Shown: positions 1 through 11,932 of the stretch, piece by piece
Numbering within the stretch: position 1 is the first letter of the stretch
Layout of the letters: the number at the start of each line of letters is the position of its first letter
Source: Xylogone sp. PMI_703
Lineage: Eukaryota > Ascomycota > Leotiomycetes
Length of the DNA: 64,000 nt
Direction: 5' to 3'
Assembly: GCA_021399445.1 (NCBI GenBank)
Contig: JAJTUQ010000001.1
Coordinates: 3,100,001-3,164,000 of the forward strand
The notes under the pieces: generated by a model
Databases searched by the model: none
Told to the model about the DNA's origin: nothing
What the model saw: only the letters and a program-made list of their open reading frames with translations
Program-made: the position numbers and the translations under genes

Positions 1-275
1 TATATTGGCGTTTGGAAAGGAAAATGATTCACATGGATTGGAGATTTGGCAAACTGCATTTAGTTTAGGCTATTGGAGTATTGCAATTAGAATCATTGCA
101 TTTCGAGACACATTGCACACGTCCTTGGATTGTGTTCATGCTTTTATATCTGCGCAGAAATAACGAAGACTTTGCCTCTGTTTCTCATCGTCTTGATTCC
201 TGCCTGCTAGCCCAGGGTATCTACCATCCGTGGATCATATAAGTAGAGTAAGTACCACCGCTCTATTTTAAATAA

Positions 276-782
276 TTATTCTGCTGCAACTGGCCCCTCT
301 CCACCTGGTATTAACTGCACTCCTCGTTAATCCCTGGATAATGTGTAAGCCTTGCAAGGTAGCTTACCATGCAGATGTTATTTCCATTTAATAGGATCTT
401 GGACAGCTTTGTGTGGTTCCCAGAGTAATCACTATGGAATGTAAGCACGGCTAGTCGGAAAGCTATCTGAGAAGCTTACAATTCTGTAACATCCTCTAAC
501 ACCATGTCTGCGCCGTCATTAGCCCAAGGCCACTGATACGTGAAGCTCGATGTTATACTTACTGACATAATCATCAAATCCTAGAAGAGTTCCACTGAAT
601 TCTTCGAGTTGGTTAGTATGATTCTTAGAAAAGGCTGGTTTCTTAGTTTACCTTTATCACCTTTCATCACTACCCAGATTTTGGAACCAACACATTTGTC
701 GATCAACTCTGTGAAACTTATCAGAAGAGCGTGATGGGGCAGCCCTGTGATGCCTACCGAGAGGTAAAAGTTGAGAAGCCAT
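276..782 (-). CDS. LSM5: U6 snRNA-associated Sm-like protein LSm5
   Basis: LSm5 is a subunit of the LSm1-7 ring (cytoplasmic mRNA decapping) and the LSm2-8 ring (nuclear, binds the U6 snRNA 3' end). I assembled it from six small exons on the minus strand: 782-758, 708-652, 601-563, 507-480, 431-368 and 314-276. The five introns are 48-55 bp, all GT-AG, and phases agree throughout, giving 83 residues. The product starts MASQLLPLELIDKCVGSKIW, has the Sm1 motif ending in a GTLLGFDDYVNMVLEDV-type strand, and an Sm2 motif with ILLNGNNICMLIPGG near the end. Length matches the family (about 80-95 aa). Only exon 2 is visible as an open frame; the other exons are too short to stand out. It is head-to-head with the exonuclease gene starting at 1376. 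Bases 1-275 downstream hold no gene I can support. Confidence 0.93.
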
Positions 783-1375
783 GACCTCAGAGCCCTGCTC
801 TCCAACGGTTGAACTGGGATTGAGATTAGCTCAGCAACTGAAATGAATCAGTTATCTTCTTCTCAACACAACCTGGGCAAAAATTTGGGCGCCAAAGCCA
901 AATTATAGCAGAGCATGATATCATAGCAGAAACGAACAAATAAAATATACAGGTAAATATAGTAGCTCTAAGCCAAGAATCGCACAGTAAGTGTCACAAA
1001 GGGTTTAGAACTTGATATAACCTTTGCATTGGCAATGCCTCGAGAAAGTAAAGCAAAATACTTACATAAATAAACAAACACTCTCTTAAACTGGTATATG
1101 AAGAATATTGGAGGATCTTACATTCAAGCACCTTAGTGGTTAAGTATTGACAACCAACTCCGAAATTCTCGTGACTTTGACCTGCATATCCAAGTTTGCT
1201 CAAAAAGCAAACAGTCGCATTTCCCTTGGATCAACATCTACCCTGACGGCATGACTGCCTGCCATTGACGGATTAGAGGAGGGAATACAATCAAGTCCAT
1301 GCTCGAGTCATGCTCTGTTGTGGATATGGAGCATCAACGTTGGGCAAAATACTTCGGCGACCGACTATTATAACC
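783..1375. other. Divergent intergenic region, LSM5 / exonuclease
   Basis: About 590 bp between two genes transcribed away from each other, so it should hold both promoters. No coding exon, RNA gene or clear repeat was recognised. Short frames on the minus strand here have no recognisable protein content. Confidence 0.6.
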
Positions 1376-3205
1376 ATGTCCGGCTTTGAGGAGGCTGTAG
1401 GCCAGGCATCAGAAGCTCTAAGAGCAACTTCTAGCACACCCACAGTTGGGAGGCTACTGTAAGTTTGAAGACGATTTTCTTTCATGGCAGCCATCTTACA
1501 AACTCCTCGTCTCTAGCTCCTCACATGCCTCTCCACTATCTTCACGTTCCCTTAAAATATGGCGCAAAGACCAGGCGATCGTATTCAGCAATTCTGGGCG
1601 CGAAGTACAAGGCTTGACCCGATCAATTAGCACAACTGTTGTGAGCGGCACTGCTCACGACCTCATTTTGAATACTGTTTCCGAATACAATACAAAGTCT
1701 ACTAATAAGTCCGATGGGAATTTATCGTCAGCATCGCAAAGCAACAACATCCCTTCTGAGACAGAGGGTGAAACTTCTGACTCGAGGGCGAAAGATGAAG
1801 ACGGAAATAAGGATGGGCAGACTCCCAAAATTGTGGGAAATGGACTCCCCAAAGATTACGACGAGCTGCCTCCCTCGAATTTATTGTTTAAAATATCAGA
1901 AGACGCATTCAAAAAAGCAAAACTTGCGCCTGTGGACTCCGAGGAATCATTCTGGTCGCATACGATGTATAGAGGACCTGAAATAGATGGTGTCCCGCAA
2001 AGGGTCAAGGTACACTATTGCAAAACCAAACATACCTCAGAGAGGGTGATAGAAACATATTTCAAAGACAAGAAAGTCCTTGGATTAGACCTTGAATGGT
2101 CACCACAGGCATACAGGGGTGAGAGTGCAAAGAAGAATGTCTCGGTGATCCAATTAGCCACCGAGGACCGTATTGGTCTTTTCCATATTGCTTTGTTTCC
2201 TAAGGATGAGGTCAAGGACTTGGTTGTTGATTCTCTCAAAAAGATCCTGGAAGATCCTGAGATAACAAAAGTCGGTGTCCATATAGGGGGTGATTGCACT
2301 AGACTTCGGAACTATCTTGGTATCAAACCGAGAGGCATCTTCGAGTTGAGCCATTTGTACAAATTAGTTAAATTCTCGGAGTCAAAAGATTTCTCTCAAA
2401 TCAACAAACGCCTCGTCTCTCTTGCTACGCAGGTCAACGAGCACTTACACCTTCCGATATTTAAAGGGGACGTTAGATCCAGTGACTGGACTAAACCACT
2501 GCAGTTAGATCAAATAGTTTGTATGCATATTTGGTCATTTATAATTCATAGCTCTAATTGCTTACAGATGCGGCATCTGATTCTTATGCTGGAATCCAAC
2601 TTTATGAAACTATGGAAATAAAGCGCAAGGCGCTTAACCCGGTACCTCCAAGACCGGCTCATGCGGAACTAAACCAACCTATCCGTGTAGCGGAAGGAGT
2701 TAATATACCAACTGATGACGAAGGCGCCGAGGAGGCAGATGATGCTGAAACTGAAGCCAGTGACTTGAATAAAAGGCGTCGAAAACTTTCGCCCTCTTAC
2801 CTAGAATCGGCGTCCAAGGATGTTGAAGTAGACTCTGATGAAATATCAGAGCCAATCTCTAAAGGTTCAAAGAAGACTCCAAAATCGACAATTGTCCTTA
2901 CTGCCGATATTCTCACGGCAATGTACCGTGATACCCATCCAAATCATCGTGCCGCTCCTGCTTCTCTAAGATCTTATTTCATCTGGCGTAATAATGAGTC
3001 CCTATCAATACCTGAGATTGCTGCATTATTGCGTGACATCCCTTTACAGACCAGCACAGTCACGGGGTATATCCTGGAGGCGCTGAGATTGGAGAAGCTT
3101 CCCTTTGATAAGGATAGATTGCAGGAGCTTCTAGATACTCAGCCTGAAAATGTCTTGAATAGCAGATACCGAAGTCTAAGAAGAGCCGTAGAAGAATCTG
3201 GATGA
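1376..3205 (+). CDS. WRN-type 3'-5' exonuclease domain protein (DEDDy family)
   Basis: Predicted 574-residue protein of the RNase D/WRN exonuclease fold. Exons are 1376-1458, 1517-2520 and 2568-3205; introns of 58 bp (gtaagt..ctctag) and 47 bp (gtatgc..ttacag) keep frame. The start ATG at 1376 is inferred from the first splice, because the main frame has no good ATG at its 5' end. The DEDDy catalytic set is visible: D219 and E221 in LGLDLEW, D287 in HIGGDCTRL, and Y363/D367 in YAASD, which is created across the second intron. Residues 1-200 are Ser/Thr-rich and probably disordered. After an acidic/basic linker, the last roughly 110 residues form a helical domain (TAMYRDTHPNHRA onward) resembling a winged-helix or HRDC-like tail. 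No helicase motifs are present, so this is a stand-alone exonuclease. Its DNA or RNA substrate is unknown. Confidence 0.88.
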
Positions 3206-3519
3206 ACCACAGATTATACATTTAGTCAATATCACAAGCACACGAATTATGATACCATATATAGAGAACGACATGTTCGGCCAGAATTAAATTTTATTAT
3301 TTTTTCAAGGAGTGACAAGAAATTAAACGCTGCCTGAAGAGTCTGTACTCTTTTCAATTTGGCAGGTAGCAAATATGGCCTTTGTCTATCAGTTTACTAT
3401 GATCAGGTTCTTTTTGGAAGACTCCCTTTCCCCCAGTCTATCGTCAAACCACCATTTCCTGTCTAGAAAAGAAAGAAAAGAAATCAACTTTTGGTATTTG
3501 GGAGACTGAATCATACTCC
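3206..3519. other. Convergent intergenic region
   Basis: About 310 bp between the 3' ends of the exonuclease (+) and ornithine decarboxylase (-). It is AT-rich and presumably the two 3' UTRs; no other feature is seen. Confidence 0.6.
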
Positions 3520-4898
3520 TTATTTCAGACCCAAGAGTGCCTTAGCACCAGGCTCACTGGCCACATAAATGACGTCGTGAGAATCGCTGAATCCATTGAA
3601 TCGAGTTGCTGAGCACTTCGTATATGCGCCCATATTTTCAAAGTACAACCAATCACCCACATCAAGTGTGTGGTGGAACCTGATGCTTTCGGCAATACGG
3701 TCAATGCCATCACAAGTAGGACCCCAAATCGAATACTCGATTCCGTCAGCAGAGTCTTCAGCATCACGCGTACCGAAAAAGTAACGCTTTCCACTTTGGA
3801 GGACCTGAGCGATAGGATTTTGGTGATCAAACATAATGCTCGAGAAATTACCGTAAAGACCGTCGTTCAAGTAGAGCATGTAGCTCTTATGTCCAGTGGC
3901 TGGATCCTCAATGGTTCGCCGAGCAATAATGTTGCAAGCAATGGTGAAGGCGGATGAGACATAATAACGTCCTGGTTCGCCAATGATTTGGACATGGGAT
4001 GGGAAATATTCATCAAGAGCAGTGCTCAAAACCCCTGCCATTTCCTCAAAAGTCTCACTACTGAAACCACCTCCAACATCAAGGGTTTGCATTGAAAATC
4101 CGTGTTGTTCAGCTTGATTGAAGACGGATCGAGCATCCTGAACAGCCCTTAGGAACGCCGCAGGATCAGATGCACCCGAACCGACGTGAAAGCTGACCCC
4201 CACCACGTTTAATTCCAGTTCCTTAGCTAGGGCCAGCAGTTCGTTGGTGGAGTCCAGCGAGGCACCGAACTTCAAGCTAAGTCTACACAAGCTCGAAGAG
4301 TCGTCGGTCAAGATACGTAGAAAGAGCTCGGCATCAGGAAAGAGCTGCTTGATCTTGCGTAGTTCATCAGCGTTATCGAATGTCATCTTTTTGACTCCGT
4401 TGGTAGCTGCATAACGAACGTAAGATTTAGTCTTGCATGGCTGTGCATAAATAATGCGAGCTGGTTCAACGCCTGTCTTCAGGACTTGTTCAATTTCAGC
4501 TTTCGATGCGCAGTCAAATCCGGTTCCAAGCTCTGCAAGCAGCTGAATGACCTTTGGATCAGGGTTGCATTTAACGGCTATGACATATTAGTTCGGCTTC
4601 ATTTCTGCTCTACCGAGTCCAACTCACCGTAGAAAGGCTTCACTCTAGGCAGATTCAACTTCCACCTCATATGCTGCCGGTATACCTCGCCGAGATCAGC
4701 TACGAAGAAGGTGTCTTCGTCTCCCGCTTCGCAGGAATCATGATCGATATTCTCAACTCTTTCCTTCAGAGCATCTCCGATTAATTGCTTCGGGATGATT
4801 GTGCCATTATAACCAGTGTGAGGAGTATCCTCAAAATACGAATTAATACTCGTAAGACTCGGTGTTGGTTTAATGACAGCAGCAGCTGAAGGTGACAT
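3520..4898 (-). CDS. ODC (spe1): Ornithine decarboxylase
   Basis: Cytosolic PLP enzyme converting L-ornithine to putrescine, the first step of polyamine synthesis. Exons are 4898-4628 and 4577-3520; the 50-bp intron (gtgagt..catag) joins to PFYAVKCNPDP, whose Lys93 binds PLP. Further fold-type III hallmarks follow in order: HVGSGA, the glycine-rich GGGFS, EPGRYYVSSAF (phosphate binding) and WGPTCDGID with the catalytic Cys from the partner subunit. The predicted 442 aa matches fungal ODCs. An ATG at 4949 reads in frame but sits inside a well-formed upstream intron (4941-4990), and the exon beyond it reaches a stop without an ATG. The start at 4898 (MSPSAAAV) is therefore preferred. The long leader with its own intron suggests leader-mediated control, as known for fungal ODC, but this is inference. 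Confidence 0.95.
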
Positions 4899-5928
4899 AT
4901 CCTCGTTAGATATCGAGGATAAGTTGACTAATTGATAGGACTGAAACATATTAGCATTTACCGTTGTGACTCCAATGGATCTGAACTCACTTTATTGGAT
5001 GAGCAAATGTTATGGGGGTCTATATCGATCAGATCCTGCACTGATCTGACGAGGTCGGCTCGACTCTTCCTCGGTGAGAGGAAGAACCTCTAAACCCGTC
5101 CTATGCGGCAGCTGGGAGCTTTCAGAATAAATGGGAGAGTTGTAAGAGAGATCGAACAGGATACGCTCAAGCTGTCTAATTTCGACCAGAAGGAGGTGGG
5201 GTGGAGTTGAAGATGTCTGGGTTGGTTCTTTGGGAGAAATCTTGGTCAGAAACCAGAGACACGGCCGTGGTAGCCGTAGTGAATAGTTGCCTTTGATAGA
5301 CCAAAGGCAGTCAAATAGCGACTATTTAAAAACTGAATTCACCTCAGTTAGCGTCGTAATTCTTTTTGAACAAAATTTTGTCGTTGTGGCGGTCGAGGTG
5401 AGAATTTCCAGGATAGCGGAGTTAAATAGCGCAACCTACCAAACGGCGAAGCCAGCCTGTTTGTGAAGAAGTGGTTAAAGTATCTGGGACTTTGTATGCC
5501 CAGGGTTCAGAAGCAGCAATGTTAAGCAGTAGAAAGATGGTTGTTGAAGGACAAAGGAGCTGGTGATGCTATAGAGGGGAGGTGGAGGGGGAGCTAAAAT
5601 AAAATTCCCATCCAGGTTTCGTGCGCCGTCATATCCCGTCAACCTTACCCCGTTCTGCAGAAAGTTCTTGGACTCCACCAAGCTAAATTAGTATGGCTGC
5701 ACGTCCGGCTACTATTCACACAATAGCCACGTTAACGCCTTGTCAAAAAATCACGCATACAACAAACAACTCACAAGACAGGGCTCAATTTTGCCCTGAT
5801 ATTGATCATATTAAAGAGCGGTCAGGATCGTAAAAACATATCATCTGAAAACCGATAGAATTGGAAATATGACTTATTACATGGCGCTGTCACTCGACAT
5901 CTGCTTCGCTACCCTTCTAGAATTGGAC
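4899..5928 (-). other. ODC 5' leader and promoter with a leader intron
   Basis: About 1 kb upstream of ODC. On the minus strand, 4990-4941 is a 50-bp GT-AG intron (gtgagt, GCTAAT branch site, tttcag) lying before the likely start codon, so in the 5' UTR. The preceding 150 bases of leader contain no ATG. Further upstream nothing coding was recognised. Confidence 0.55.
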
Positions 5929-6283
5929 CTATTCTACCTCCTGCAGGGGTAAAGTATCTTTGGGCATAAATTTGACACGCAGCTTGACGAAACCACGAAC
6001 CTTAAACCACTCATTTCTAAGCTCTGGAGCGTTTTCCAGCCAATGTCCTCTCGCCTTTAGTCTGCCATCCCATAACTCCGGGACCACAGGTCTGAAATAA
6101 GACAGAAGCCAACCTTGAAAACGCACGACCGAAGACAGGTTTTTTGAGATTGGATATTTTTGATATTGCGCTAGCCCTCAAGGACATAACTTGTGATCTA
6201 CCAGCCAATGAAAGGGACTGGAGACGTTCTAATCTGTTCGTAGCGCGTAGTAAAATAGGATTGGTCGCGTCATATGTGAGCAT
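5929..6283 (-). pseudogene. Small uncertain gene, reading frame broken or mis-spliced
   Basis: The frame ending at 5929 encodes a protein-like stretch (YFRPVVPELWDGRLKA, then WLENAPELRNEWFKVRG) of about 65-79 residues with no proper ATG. A second frame from an ATG at 6283 runs upstream of it (RATNRLERLQSLSLAGR). The two meet at an A6 run near 6137-6142, where a one-base difference would join them. Alternatively a 55-bp intron with a poor donor (gtctcc) and acceptor ctag at 6171 would do so. It lies just downstream of CYM1 on the same strand. I do not recognise the family. It could be a genuine gene with a non-canonical splice, a frameshifted pseudogene, or chance. Confidence 0.3.
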
Positions 6284-6399
6284 GAGATCGAGAAGCGCGG
6301 GTCATAAACATGCTCTATGTTCGTTGAAGTCGTCTATAATACAAGAACACCGCCAAATGCAAAGAGTGGAATACAATATCGTACAATATCTATACATGA

Positions 6400-9300
6400 T
6401 CATATACCTTGTGCTGCCTCGTTAGTCATATCCTCAGATGTCGGCTCTGAGATCCCTATATCTTTAATGTCCCATGAATTATCAACCCAGGGCTTCTTTT
6501 CACCCAAGAAGACAATCTTCTCTTCTCCTTTCTCGAGTGCGTTCACAATGAATTCCTCCGCAACGCTTCGTACTTGCTCTGGTGTGACATCCAGCAGTCG
6601 TTCTCGTCGCTCTTGCATCATTTGTTCCGTGACGCCTGAGACGAACCGTTCCATGCCTTCCTCGCTGACGGCCTGGGGAGCATCTACACTCTGGAACACC
6701 GAAAGTTTGGCCTCCTCTAAGTCACGGTCGGTCCATTTCTTATCAGCTGCCCATTGACCGGCTTTGCGCATGATGGAGATGGTATTTTGTGGGTTTGGAT
6801 CACGGTAGGAGTAAAATCCAAAGATACCGTCCAGTCCTCGCGAGTATGCACCTCCTCCATAGGCACCCCCTTTTTCTCGGATCTCGTGATGCAAATGTTT
6901 GTGCGTTAATAACTGCGCAAGTATTTGCAGAGAGGCTCCAGATGCTGCAGTATAGGAGACAGTCGGGATGGCAAGGCTACCGTAATAGACTTGATATGGT
7001 AAGGGGAAAAAGGTCTTGGAATTTCTAGAGAAGTCCAAGGCTTGGCTCTTTGTGCTAGGTACGCCATCCTGTGGAAGGGAGTCAAGGAATTTTTTAAGAG
7101 ATAGTTCGTTATCTCTAATACTCTCCGTTCCACAAGTAATGGCTGTACGAAACGTGCTAGAACCTGAAAAGGCGATTTGCTGAATGGCTTTTAGCTTTTC
7201 TACGATATCTGTCAGACCCTCGGATTCAGGTCTTGATGCTAGCGAGGTCACTAATTTGACTTGTGATAAACCGCCAACTTGTTCTTTCAGTCGTCCACGC
7301 GTCGTCAGGGCTGCTTCTGCATATCCTCTCGCATAGGCATGGCCTGAAGCAGCGATATTATTGACAGCCCCATCCGCTGACGCTTGGAGGAGCTGCTTGA
7401 TATGACTCTGAGTTTTAGCGCTGTCAAAATCGGTCTCTAGAACAAGCTTGCGCAACAAATCAAACATTTCAGGTACATTTCGATCCAATGCTGTACCTGA
7501 GAAGCTTAGCCCTTCACTTGCAGACATAAAATCTGTGGGAGATGAAGTAGCATGATAGCCAACTGAAATTCCTCCGGTTTTGAGCTTCATCAGATCTTCG
7601 AGCTGTTCCATTGTCATGTCCTTCGTCCCTAGTCGCATAATTGAGTCGGTGAACAGTGGAATCAGTGGACGCAAATCTTCAGGTAGCTTCTCAAATACGT
7701 TGATAGCTCTAAAGTAAGTAAGTCCGTTTGTCGGTGCATTTCGCCACTGCACGTTGATTCCATTCACTTTAGAGTCGCGAACTTCAATAATTTCTTTCTG
7801 TCGAGGGATGTCACTGACGTGTACACTTGGTAAACAACTGAGATCTTGAGTATTCGATTTTTCTTGTTCCTTGAGAAGCTCTAGTTCGCGTTGTTTCAGT
7901 TCAGCTCGTGCTTCTGCTTCTCCAACCTTGTCAGTTAGCTCAGCAATCTTCTTAGCTAGCCTTCCAGCTTCCTCCTGCGCGAGTTCTTCCGAATATGTTG
8001 CTGACGGCGTCATTGTAAAGTTTAAGGTTTTATCATTAAGCAGATACTTTTCTAACAACCCCTCTAAGTAGCCCCCCTTTGCAAGTTCGGCTTCAAATGC
8101 TGAGACAGTTTCATTCCATGATAAAGACTCAAAAGGATCCACTCCCTCGAACCACTTAGGTTTTATCCGATGCATGAGACCCATTCCAAACTTGGCAGTC
8201 TTATGCTTTAAGGCTAGCTCAAGTTGATGGAGATAGCCATCAATTTTCGATCGATCAAAACCGGTTGTGTGAACCTCCTCAAGGGTTTTATGGATAGCCT
8301 CTTTCACTTTCGGTACATCCTCCTCTTTAACACCGGTTAAACCAATAGAAAATATTCCTACTCTCCCTGAAGTGTCGAATCCGCTGTTAGGACTCCACTC
8401 CGTGCCCAAGCCAGCCTCGATCAATCCCCTGTAGAGTGGGGAGCCGTATCCATCCATTAATAAGGAGGACATGATACCTAGTGAAAATATCTCCAGGATA
8501 TTTGCTGAGTCTCCCATCAGCCAAGATGTAGAGGTTTTATATTGCATATCCTTATCCACTAATGGATCAATAGGACCTGGAACCGTAACGTACTTCGGTC
8601 CATCGCTCAGGTCTATTGGTTTTCGTATTTCTAAGTCACCCTTGATTCGCTCAAATGACGCAAGTTGTGCATCTATTTCTCTTAGATGATCCGCAAGAGG
8701 CATGTCTCCGTAGGTGAAAACCTTAGCATTGCTGGGATGATAATGCTGCGCGTGGAAGTTCTTCAGTTGTTCGTATGTTAAGTCTGTTATCTTTTGGGGA
8801 TCTCCACCAGAGTTGTTGATGGCTGGAAAGATATGGTCTTGGAAGCGAATGTAAAATAAGTATCCTGCATCGGACATTTGACCTTTCATTTCGTTGTAGA
8901 CTACTCCTTTGAATACAAGATTGCTGGCTTCGGAAGGTGAGTCACCACTGGTTCCCGCAGTCTGAGGAACTTCAGGTCCAATGCGCCATCCTTCCTGCAT
9001 AAAATCGGTCTTCTTCAAAAGAGGATGTAGGGTAGCATCCATGTAGACAGACATTAAGTTCTTGAAATCCTGCTCGTTCGTGGTTGCAAAAGGATAAAAG
9101 GTATGGTCGGAAGCCGTAAATGCATTCATAAAATTCGACAGCGTTCGCGGCAGCATTTTGAAAAAGGGGTCTCGGATGGGATACCTATATAATAGTTAGC
9201 ATTCCTTGTAGAATTTAGATTAACAGCACTCACTTTTCACTGCCACATAATGTCGTGTGCTCCAATATATGTGGTACACCAGTATCATCTGGCGGATTTG

Positions 9301-9523
9301 TTTTGAACCCAATGGAGAAGACATTGTTCTTGTCCTCGCGCGCTACATGTAGATAATCTGCGCCAGTCTTGTCATGTTGTAAGTGGAAGGCTGTCAACTC
9401 TAGTTCTGGAACATGCTTCGATCTAAGCATAGTAAAACCATGGATCTTTTCCCCAGGCTTTGGATATTGCGCAAGCTCAGTAACGCCCCTTCGGACAGCA
9501 TTTTTGGAAGCATTGCGCAACAT
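6400..9523 (-). CDS. CYM1: Mitochondrial presequence protease (M16C metallopeptidase, PreP/Cym1)
   Basis: Zinc metalloprotease that degrades cleaved mitochondrial targeting peptides in the matrix. Exons are 9523-9234 and 9184-6400; the 49-bp intron (gtgagt..atatag, GCTAAC branch) restores [16 protein letters not shown] across the junction. The 1024-residue length fits the family (about 1000). The inverted zinc motif HxxEH is H85-E88-H89 in [11 protein letters not shown]. The N-terminus ([13 protein letters not shown]) is Arg-rich and acid-free, as in a matrix presequence. A charged coiled segment around residue 510 ([20 protein letters not shown]) is the linker between the two M16 halves. The C-terminal half carries [25 protein letters not shown], the substrate-side R/Y region of the M16C enclosure. 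It shares a 520-bp divergent promoter region with the taxilin gene. Confidence 0.95.
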
Positions 9524-10046
9524 CCTGTCCTACCGGGCACAATGACTTATCCAGAAGTCGATAGTCCTTGTGGGAAAAAAGGATGCTAGGGTGCTGACAA
9601 TAATGGGGATAGTGATGATGGCAATCTACATGTCTCGCTTACAAGCATAAATTGTCTAGTCTGCTTTTCATAACCTCGACGTCAGATCAACAAGTTCGAA
9701 CATAATTTCTCATAAGATCTCGTATGCAAACCGTTAGCTGGGTTTGGATCATAGATAGATAGATATTTTTGAACTGTTTGCAAACAAAAGAGCTTACCTC
9801 GAACTCAATTGTTTGCTTGATGCAGTTGACCCGCCCCTCCCCCATTATTTCCATTAACTCGGACTCGCTACAGTAGTCCGGTTTGCAATAAGCTCAAGTT
9901 CTGCAACACTTCCCTCCTCCAGTGACTTCAACATCCCAGGCCCTCAAACATTCCGAACAGACTTTCACACGCAACCTTGTAGCTAAATGAGCAGCTGTGT
10001 GTGCGCCAGCTAGGTCTGCGTGTAAATATCCTACTCTAAAAACACC
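9524..10046. other. Divergent promoter region, CYM1 / taxilin
   Basis: About 520 bp between two divergent starts. It contains a short GATA run near 9757-9768 (gatagatagata) and a pyrimidine-rich stretch near 9905-9950 before the taxilin start. No gene is seen. Confidence 0.5.
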
Positions 10047-11932
10047 ATGTCTACAACCAACAACTCAGCACAAACCACGACAGCGACAAGCACGAGGACA
10101 ACATTGAGCACAAATAATATTCACAGTGAGCCAGTTAGCGCGAATGGACACCAACACCACCACCATCATCATCATGATGCGCCTACTCAGGCTCAGTCAA
10201 ATTCGGCAGCAGTTGGGAAGAAAGGGAAGCAGAAGAAAGTACCCGATCCGAACGAAGCTTCGAAGTTAATCGCTGCGAAAATCTCTCAACTAGAACTGGA
10301 TGCGGCGGAAGGGAAGGATCAAGAGGCTGAAATTGGTTCGTATAACCCTTTGCGGCGCAGATTGTGTCTTTTTGGGGCCGCCGCTGGGTATTCATTTTGA
10401 TACAACGCAAGCGCCGGGAGATAATGTAAAAGTTCGCTCTACAATGCTACCAGCACAGGTGTACAAGAGTACGGCATTATGATCAGCTATGCGGAATCAT
10501 GTTTGGTGATTACTTTATTTCGGCGGCCGCTTCCGTTATATTATCATTATCTTAAAGGATACATGGTGGTTTAGAATATTACTAATGATGATTGGAATAT
10601 AGAACGTGAAGTTAGGAAGGCAAGCCGAGAGTTAAACAACCTGACCTCGAAGATGGATGATCTTCAAAAGATCGAAACTCTACAGAAGAGAGTCGCTGAG
10701 CATTTCGCCGAAATGAAGCGCCTAGAACGAGAGAACCTTAAGAATAAGAAACGCGGGGACATGTTCCAGAAGGAGAAAGACCATGCGAAAAACGAACTAA
10801 ATAAGACAATGACTCTGAAGGAGAAGTTAGAGAGGCTCTGCAGGGAACTTCAGCGTGAAAACAATCGGCTAAAGGTTGGTTAATCGCACATATCATGGTT
10901 TCTGGCCTGTTGCTGATGTGGGAACAGAGCGAAAACAAGACCTTGTTGGATGCTGAGAAAGAGAATCATGAAGCATGGGATATTAAATACGAAGAAATGC
11001 TTTGGCAGGTTCAGGATTTCCAGCAAGAGAAGGACCATCCACAAACCCAGGTAGTCAATATGGAGGTCGAAGAATTGTGAGTCTACCTGCAACAGCGCAT
11101 CATATTTGTATTATGGCTTCTAATTCGTTGCCTCAGATTCAAACAGCGTTTCAAATCTCTTATCGAGCAATACGATTTACGGGAATTGCACTTTCATTCG
11201 CTCCTTCGAACGAAAGAGCTCGAAGTTCAGTACAACATGGCGAGGTATGAACGAGAACGAAAAGCAGCCGAGCAAGAAGTTTCCAGATCTCGTGCCTTGA
11301 ATGCGCAAGTACTGACATTCTCGAAAACGGAAACCGAGCTACGGAATCAACTCAATATCTACGTAGAAAAGTTCAAACAGGTATGATGGTGATGCTGGCC
11401 CAGCGGCAGGGCGAGGTTGTTGACAAGTTACCAGGTAGAAGATACGCTCAATAATAGTAACGACTTATTCCTGACATTCCGGAAGGAGATGGAGGAGATG
11501 TCAAAGAAGACGAAGCGTCTAGAAAAGGAAAATCTCACGCTAACTAGAAAACACGACCTTACGAACAGGAATATTCTGGAAATGGCCGAAGAGCGTACAA
11601 AAATAACCCAGGAACTTGAGGCGCTCAAGAAAAAGAACCAGAAGTTAACGGACATCATCAAGCAAATGCAGAAGCAAGGCCGTGGTCTTGCACAGGGCAT
11701 GGCTGGGGTAGTAGAAGGCGGGGTAGAAGGCGACTACTCACATGAGGACGGCACTGAAAGCGAATACGAGTATGAAGACGATGATGGAGATGAAGGGAGC
11801 GAAGGAGAATATGACGAAGACACTGAGGAGGAGTTGCACGAAGGTCCAAAGCCATTTGGCCCTGTACCTCCTCCTCCTGCAACTCCAAATGGCATGACGG
11901 GTATGAACGGCATCAAACATGTAAATATCTAG
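10047..11932 (+). CDS. Taxilin family coiled-coil protein
   Basis: Taxilins are cytoplasmic coiled-coil proteins that bind syntaxins and influence vesicle traffic. Five exons (10047-10335, 10603-10874, 10928-11076, 11137-11380, 11435-11932) keep frame and give 483 aa. Introns are 267, 53, 60 and 54 bp; the first is unusually long and has a weaker donor (gttcgt). The N-terminal 95 residues are disordered, with a His run (QHHHHHHH) and a Lys-rich patch. The middle is continuous coiled coil holding family signatures: KLERLCRELQRENNRLK, then FKQRFKSLIEQYDLRELHF and VEKFKQVEDTLNNSNDLF. The C-terminus is strongly acidic (Glu/Asp/Tyr stretch around residues 420-450) and then Pro-rich. Assignment rests on these motifs. 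The fungal function is little known. Confidence 0.9.

Noticed and set aside
1446..1490. Start of the exonuclease at TTG 1446
   Set aside because: Not an ATG; an ATG at 1376 with a 58-bp GT-AG intron joins the same frame cleanly.
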